Below are positions 5,888 through 8,343 of a stretch of DNA of 8,343 nucleotides, in pieces. The position numbers and the translations under genes were made by a program. Below the pieces are notes generated by a model that worked only from the letters and a program-made list of their open reading frames with translations, was not told the DNA's origin and made no database searches. Each line of letters opens with the position of its first letter. Position 1 is the first letter of the stretch. This DNA is from JBCCGE01 sp039029455 (GTDB taxonomy: Bacteria; Pseudomonadota; Gammaproteobacteria; Arenicellales; Poriferihabitantaceae), in the NCBI GenBank assembly GCA_039029455.1, contig JBCCGE010000123.1, positions 1 through 8,343 of the forward strand, in the 5' to 3' direction.

Positions 5888-7387
5888 CTAGTGCGTACCA
5901 AGCGTTGTCAATGCGGCAGATGTCAGCTTGTCAAATTTGTAATTCTTGTAAATATCCTTGGACTCTTTTGTTAGTCGTGATGCCCTGTCACTAGCGCCAA
6001 TCAGAGCTTCTTCTCTTGACCAGTACAAGCAACACATGAATGCTGTTCTCAAGTCTTTAGATTCCAACATTTCTTTTAGCGCAGACTTATAGTTCTCTCT
6101 TCCGGAGTTTGCATCACCAGACCTAAAAGCTACCATGCCATGTGTAGCCTTTAATGTAGGAGTGAGCAATTGATTGGCACTACTTGAAAAAGACTTCAAC
6201 AAAATTTTTGCCCTTTCTAGTTTGCCGCTCAAGATCAATCCAACAACATAGTTATTGGTTACTTGCGAATCCCTGGGATTAGATAAATGCGCAGGTTCCA
6301 ATAGCTCTAATGCAGAACTGACATCATCCAAAACACTTAGTGCGACCATTGAGCCATTCAATGCAGGACGTTTTGAGAAGGGTTCGATCTTCTGCCAAGA
6401 TTTGGCACTCGTTATGACTTCATCCCAGTCTCCATTTAGAAATGCACGACTTTCAATCGCTTCAAAAGCATTTAAATCATCCAACAGGTTTTCAGGCAGA
6501 TCGATTTTCCTATATATATTGGAAAACCATTGAGCTTGCGCTAAGACATTCTCTGTAGGTTCAACGAGTGCCGAATTCAAAATTTTCTTAGCATTACGTT
6601 CTGAACCATTCTTTGCTTCTAAAGAAGCCAAACCAGCCAGAAGTTCACCTCTACAATGGTTGGACCAGTTGGCACTTTGAGCTAACTGTCTGATTTTCTT
6701 AATATCTCTCTGGGGTGAACCCATAACCTCTCGAGCGGCAACTAGTGCGGATGACATCCAAGGGTCGTATTTTGTCCGACTAGTACGCGTCAACAATGCA
6801 ACTGCTCTATCTGGCATACCTAAGTGAATGAAATATCTGACAGCAACACGGACTACATATCGGTTATTCGGTGCTATCTGACATGCGGCAAGCACTGCTC
6901 TCATACTTTTACTGTAACCTAAAGAACCCTGACCCTCTTCAGGTGAATGAATACCCAAAAGCGTGTAACAACGGGCCAAATCCAACCAAGCCAAAGCATT
7001 GTTCGGTTGTTTTCGTGTTGCGGTTCTCGCATATCTTAGTTGGTCAATAATCGTAAGCCCATCTCTATCTTCAAAAACTGGAATCCCAGATGCGCGCAAT
7101 AAACCAAGTCCAGCATCACAGCGACCTACGGTCAAAAATAGATTCTCTAGCTCTTGCCTAGAAATGGGGCTAGAGTCTCCGAAAGCGAGAAAGGTGCTGG
7201 CAAGCTCTATTGCCGCATCTGGATGATGTGTCCTTTCCCAGTGGGAAAATGCTCGGTCAAAGTGCTCAAGCCCAAGCACAGGTTTATTTCGAATATCGCC
7301 GCTAACGTGTCGAAGCTCAATATTTTTTGATGCAGTGTGCCATCTTGGAATGACCCTTCTGACTTTTCGGTTTGTACTATTGAGCAA
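5888..7387 (-). CDS. TPR-like helical-repeat protein partnered with a protein kinase
   Basis: The 499-residue product has no recognised enzymatic motif, no signal peptide and no membrane segment, so it is probably cytoplasmic. Repeated helix pairs with TPR-like wording are visible: PNNALAWLDLARCYTLLG (about 128-145), a stretch from PNNRYVVRVAVRYF to PDRAVALL (about 173-199), AFLNGDWDEVITSAKSW (about 315-331), then NYVVGLILSGKLERAKILL (about 379-397) and a last pair from ATHGMVAFRSGDA to YKSALKEM (about 414-440). Such scaffolds bind other proteins or peptides. The start is TTG at 7387-7385, chosen because AAAGGAG lies 9 bases upstream; no ATG lies nearby. The frame overlaps the end of the upstream kinase gene by 11 bases, so the two are almost certainly translated from one message. 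It may present targets to the kinase or sense a signal for it; that role is inferred from adjacency alone. I do not recognise a named family. Confidence 0.85.
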   Translation of the reverse strand: MLNSTNRKVRRVIPRWHTASKNIELRHVSGDIRNKPVLGLEHFDRAFSHWERTHHPDAAIELASTFLAFGDSSPISRQELENLFLTVGRCDAGLGLLRASGIPVFEDRDGLTIIDQLRYARTATRKQPNNALAWLDLARCYTLLGIHSPEEGQGSLGYSKSMRAVLAACQIAPNNRYVVRVAVRYFIHLGMPDRAVALLTRTSRTKYDPWMSSALVAAREVMGSPQRDIKKIRQLAQSANWSNHCRGELLAGLASLEAKNGSERNAKKILNSALVEPTENVLAQAQWFSNIYRKIDLPENLLDDLNAFEAIESRAFLNGDWDEVITSAKSWQKIEPFSKRPALNGSMVALSVLDDVSSALELLEPAHLSNPRDSQVTNNYVVGLILSGKLERAKILLKSFSSSANQLLTPTLKATHGMVAFRSGDANSGRENYKSALKEMLESKDLRTAFMCCLYWSREEALIGASDRASRLTKESKDIYKNYKFDKLTSAALTTLGTH

Positions 7388-8343
7388 TTAACCTAGCTCC
7401 TTTAGCGTGAAATTGCTTGAGCAATCTATCTAATTTGGAAACAAAAGGCTGCAACGAATGTCTGTCCAACCGTCGTTGAAAGGAGGGAGCCCCACGTTTC
7501 AACGGGTCAGGACTAGTTAATTGTTTTGCTATATCAATCAACTCTCTTTCTAAATCAGTATTGCATTCAGCAATCCCGGCTTTGTATATTTCCTCAAAAA
7601 CATCTATCAAGTGAGGCAAGACTTGATCGTATGTGTCATTGAAATTATGCGGCTTTAATGGCTCCCTCAGCTGAGACATCCATACAGATGTGAGAGACCC
7701 TGGAGTTCCTAAAGCATACTGCCAAATCAAAGAACCAAATAAGTATAAGTCTCCGGTGATTCGCTTCAGCTCCCAGTCGTCAACCGGTGCTCTATATAGT
7801 CTATCTGGCGGAGCATAAACAGGTTGACAAGCGAAAGCATTCAAATCGTGGTCAATCGCTGTTCCTTTACGACTAGCTCTCCCTAAGTCTGTGATCTTTC
7901 CACGACTAATTCCTTTTTCGTCTACTTTCAAGATATTTGATGGCTTAATGTCTTGGTGTGCTATTGACCTTTGATGAAGTTGATGAAGCCCAACGCACAC
8001 ATCTTTCAAAAGTTGAAGTCTAAAACCAAGTCCGTTAGCTGCGTCGACAAAATTTTCAACTTTTCCGTTACTCATAGCTTTTTCGAAAACCATGAACGCG
8101 TAGTCCGGTTGCCCGTCGTCACTCTCTACAACACCAGCCGAGATTAGACGAGCTACACGACGCAGATTATGTTCAAGGCAGAGCTCTAGCAATTCGCGTT
8201 CGTGATTAAAAGCTCTAGATTCTCTCTCGATTTGTTGAACTGCATCTTCTCCATGTAGTCTCCGATTGCTTTTTCCAAAGACTATGATTTTTATAAAAAC
8301 TTCCTCCTCCGTGTCATGGTCAATGCCAAATTTGCCATCACCG
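7377..8343 (-). CDS. Serine/threonine-type protein kinase, N terminus beyond the window edge
   Basis: The frame stays open from the stop at 7377-7379 to the right edge, giving 321 visible residues (numbered here from the codon at 8342-8340). A TTG at 8192-8190 could be mistaken for a start, but the kinase N-lobe continues upstream of it. In order: glycine-rich loop GDGKFG (1-6), ATP-binding Lys in FIKI (K18), probable alphaC Glu in RES (E41), catalytic loop HQDIKPSNIL (129-138, D131), DLG in place of DFG (152-154), APP in place of APE (177-179), the F-helix Asp in GDLYLFG (D198), and a DPLKR motif (about 259-263). All residues needed for phosphotransfer are present, so it is probably active. 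HQD instead of HRD makes it a non-RD kinase. No membrane segment follows the domain. Its substrate is unknown; the co-translated TPR-like protein is the obvious partner. Confidence 0.9.
   Translation of the reverse strand, partial: GDGKFGIDHDTEEEVFIKIIVFGKSNRRLHGEDAVQQIERESRAFNHERELLELCLEHNLRRVARLISAGVVESDDGQPDYAFMVFEKAMSNGKVENFVDAANGLGFRLQLLKDVCVGLHQLHQRSIAHQDIKPSNILKVDEKGISRGKITDLGRASRKGTAIDHDLNAFACQPVYAPPDRLYRAPVDDWELKRITGDLYLFGSLIWQYALGTPGSLTSVWMSQLREPLKPHNFNDTYDQVLPHLIDVFEEIYKAGIAECNTDLERELIDIAKQLTSPDPLKRGAPSFQRRLDRHSLQPFVSKLDRLLKQFHAKGARLIAQ
7397..7403 (-). promoter_or_regulatory. Strong ribosome binding site fixing the TTG start of the TPR-like gene
   Basis: On the minus strand AAAGGAG (7403-7397) is followed by a 9-base spacer and TTG at 7387-7385. 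It lies inside the last codons of the kinase gene, so the second gene can be initiated while the first is still being translated. Confidence 0.8.

Larger units (their letters stand above)
5645..8343. mobile_element. Proposed distal end of a genomic island or prophage integrated at tRNA-Phe (extends off the right edge)
   Basis: Integration into the 3' end of a tRNA leaves an intact tRNA at one end and a 3' fragment at the other, in the same orientation, with the element on the 5' side of the fragment. Here the fragment is on the minus strand, so the element should extend rightwards from 5690 and the intact tRNA-Phe, with an integrase gene nearby, should lie beyond the window. Two things agree: the genes to the right are on the opposite strand and more AT-rich than the cluster to the left, and their type (kinase, repeat protein) is accessory. 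No integrase, plasmid or phage structural gene is visible here, so the class of element is open. Confidence 0.55.

Overview
The window looks like bacterial chromosome, probably a marine or halotolerant proteobacterium. That placement is inferred from a betaine/DMSP-type uptake and demethylation cluster and a gammaproteobacterial-looking tRNA-Phe sequence; nothing in the window fixes the species. It has two unlike halves joined by a non-coding stretch of about 600 bases that holds a broken tRNA gene.

Left half (1-5282, plus strand): a ProV-like ABC ATPase cut by the left edge, a long ProW-like permease with two transport domains in one chain (GTGA start/stop overlap), a GcvT-family protein resembling the DMSP demethylase DmdA, and a CitE/HpcH-HpaI-type CoA-ester lyase 26 bases further on. 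The simplest reading is a catabolic operon: import a methylated quaternary amine or sulfonium compound, move a methyl group to tetrahydrofolate, and split a carbon skeleton as a CoA ester. The exact substrate cannot be read from sequence. The substrate-binding protein is not in the window.

Junction (5283-5887): positions 5645-5689 on the minus strand are the 3' part of a tRNA-Phe gene (anticodon loop, variable region, T-arm, 3' acceptor strand, CCA). Homology stops exactly at the 5' edge of the anticodon loop. This is the usual appearance of the distal attachment site of an element integrated into tRNA-Phe. Its orientation puts the element to the right and the older chromosome to the left. 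An inverted repeat built on CCCAAAATG lies just inside the proposed element.

Right half (5888-8343, minus strand): a Ser/Thr-type protein kinase, open at the right edge, followed by a 499-residue TPR-like helical-repeat protein. The two genes overlap by 11 bases, and the second starts at TTG behind a strong ribosome binding site. This half is more AT-rich (21-25 G+C per 60 bases in three hand-counted lines, against 31-38 in three lines of the left half). I read it as cargo at one end of an integrated island. A kinase plus helical-repeat pair there is a candidate signalling or anti-phage module, but that function is inferred from context only.
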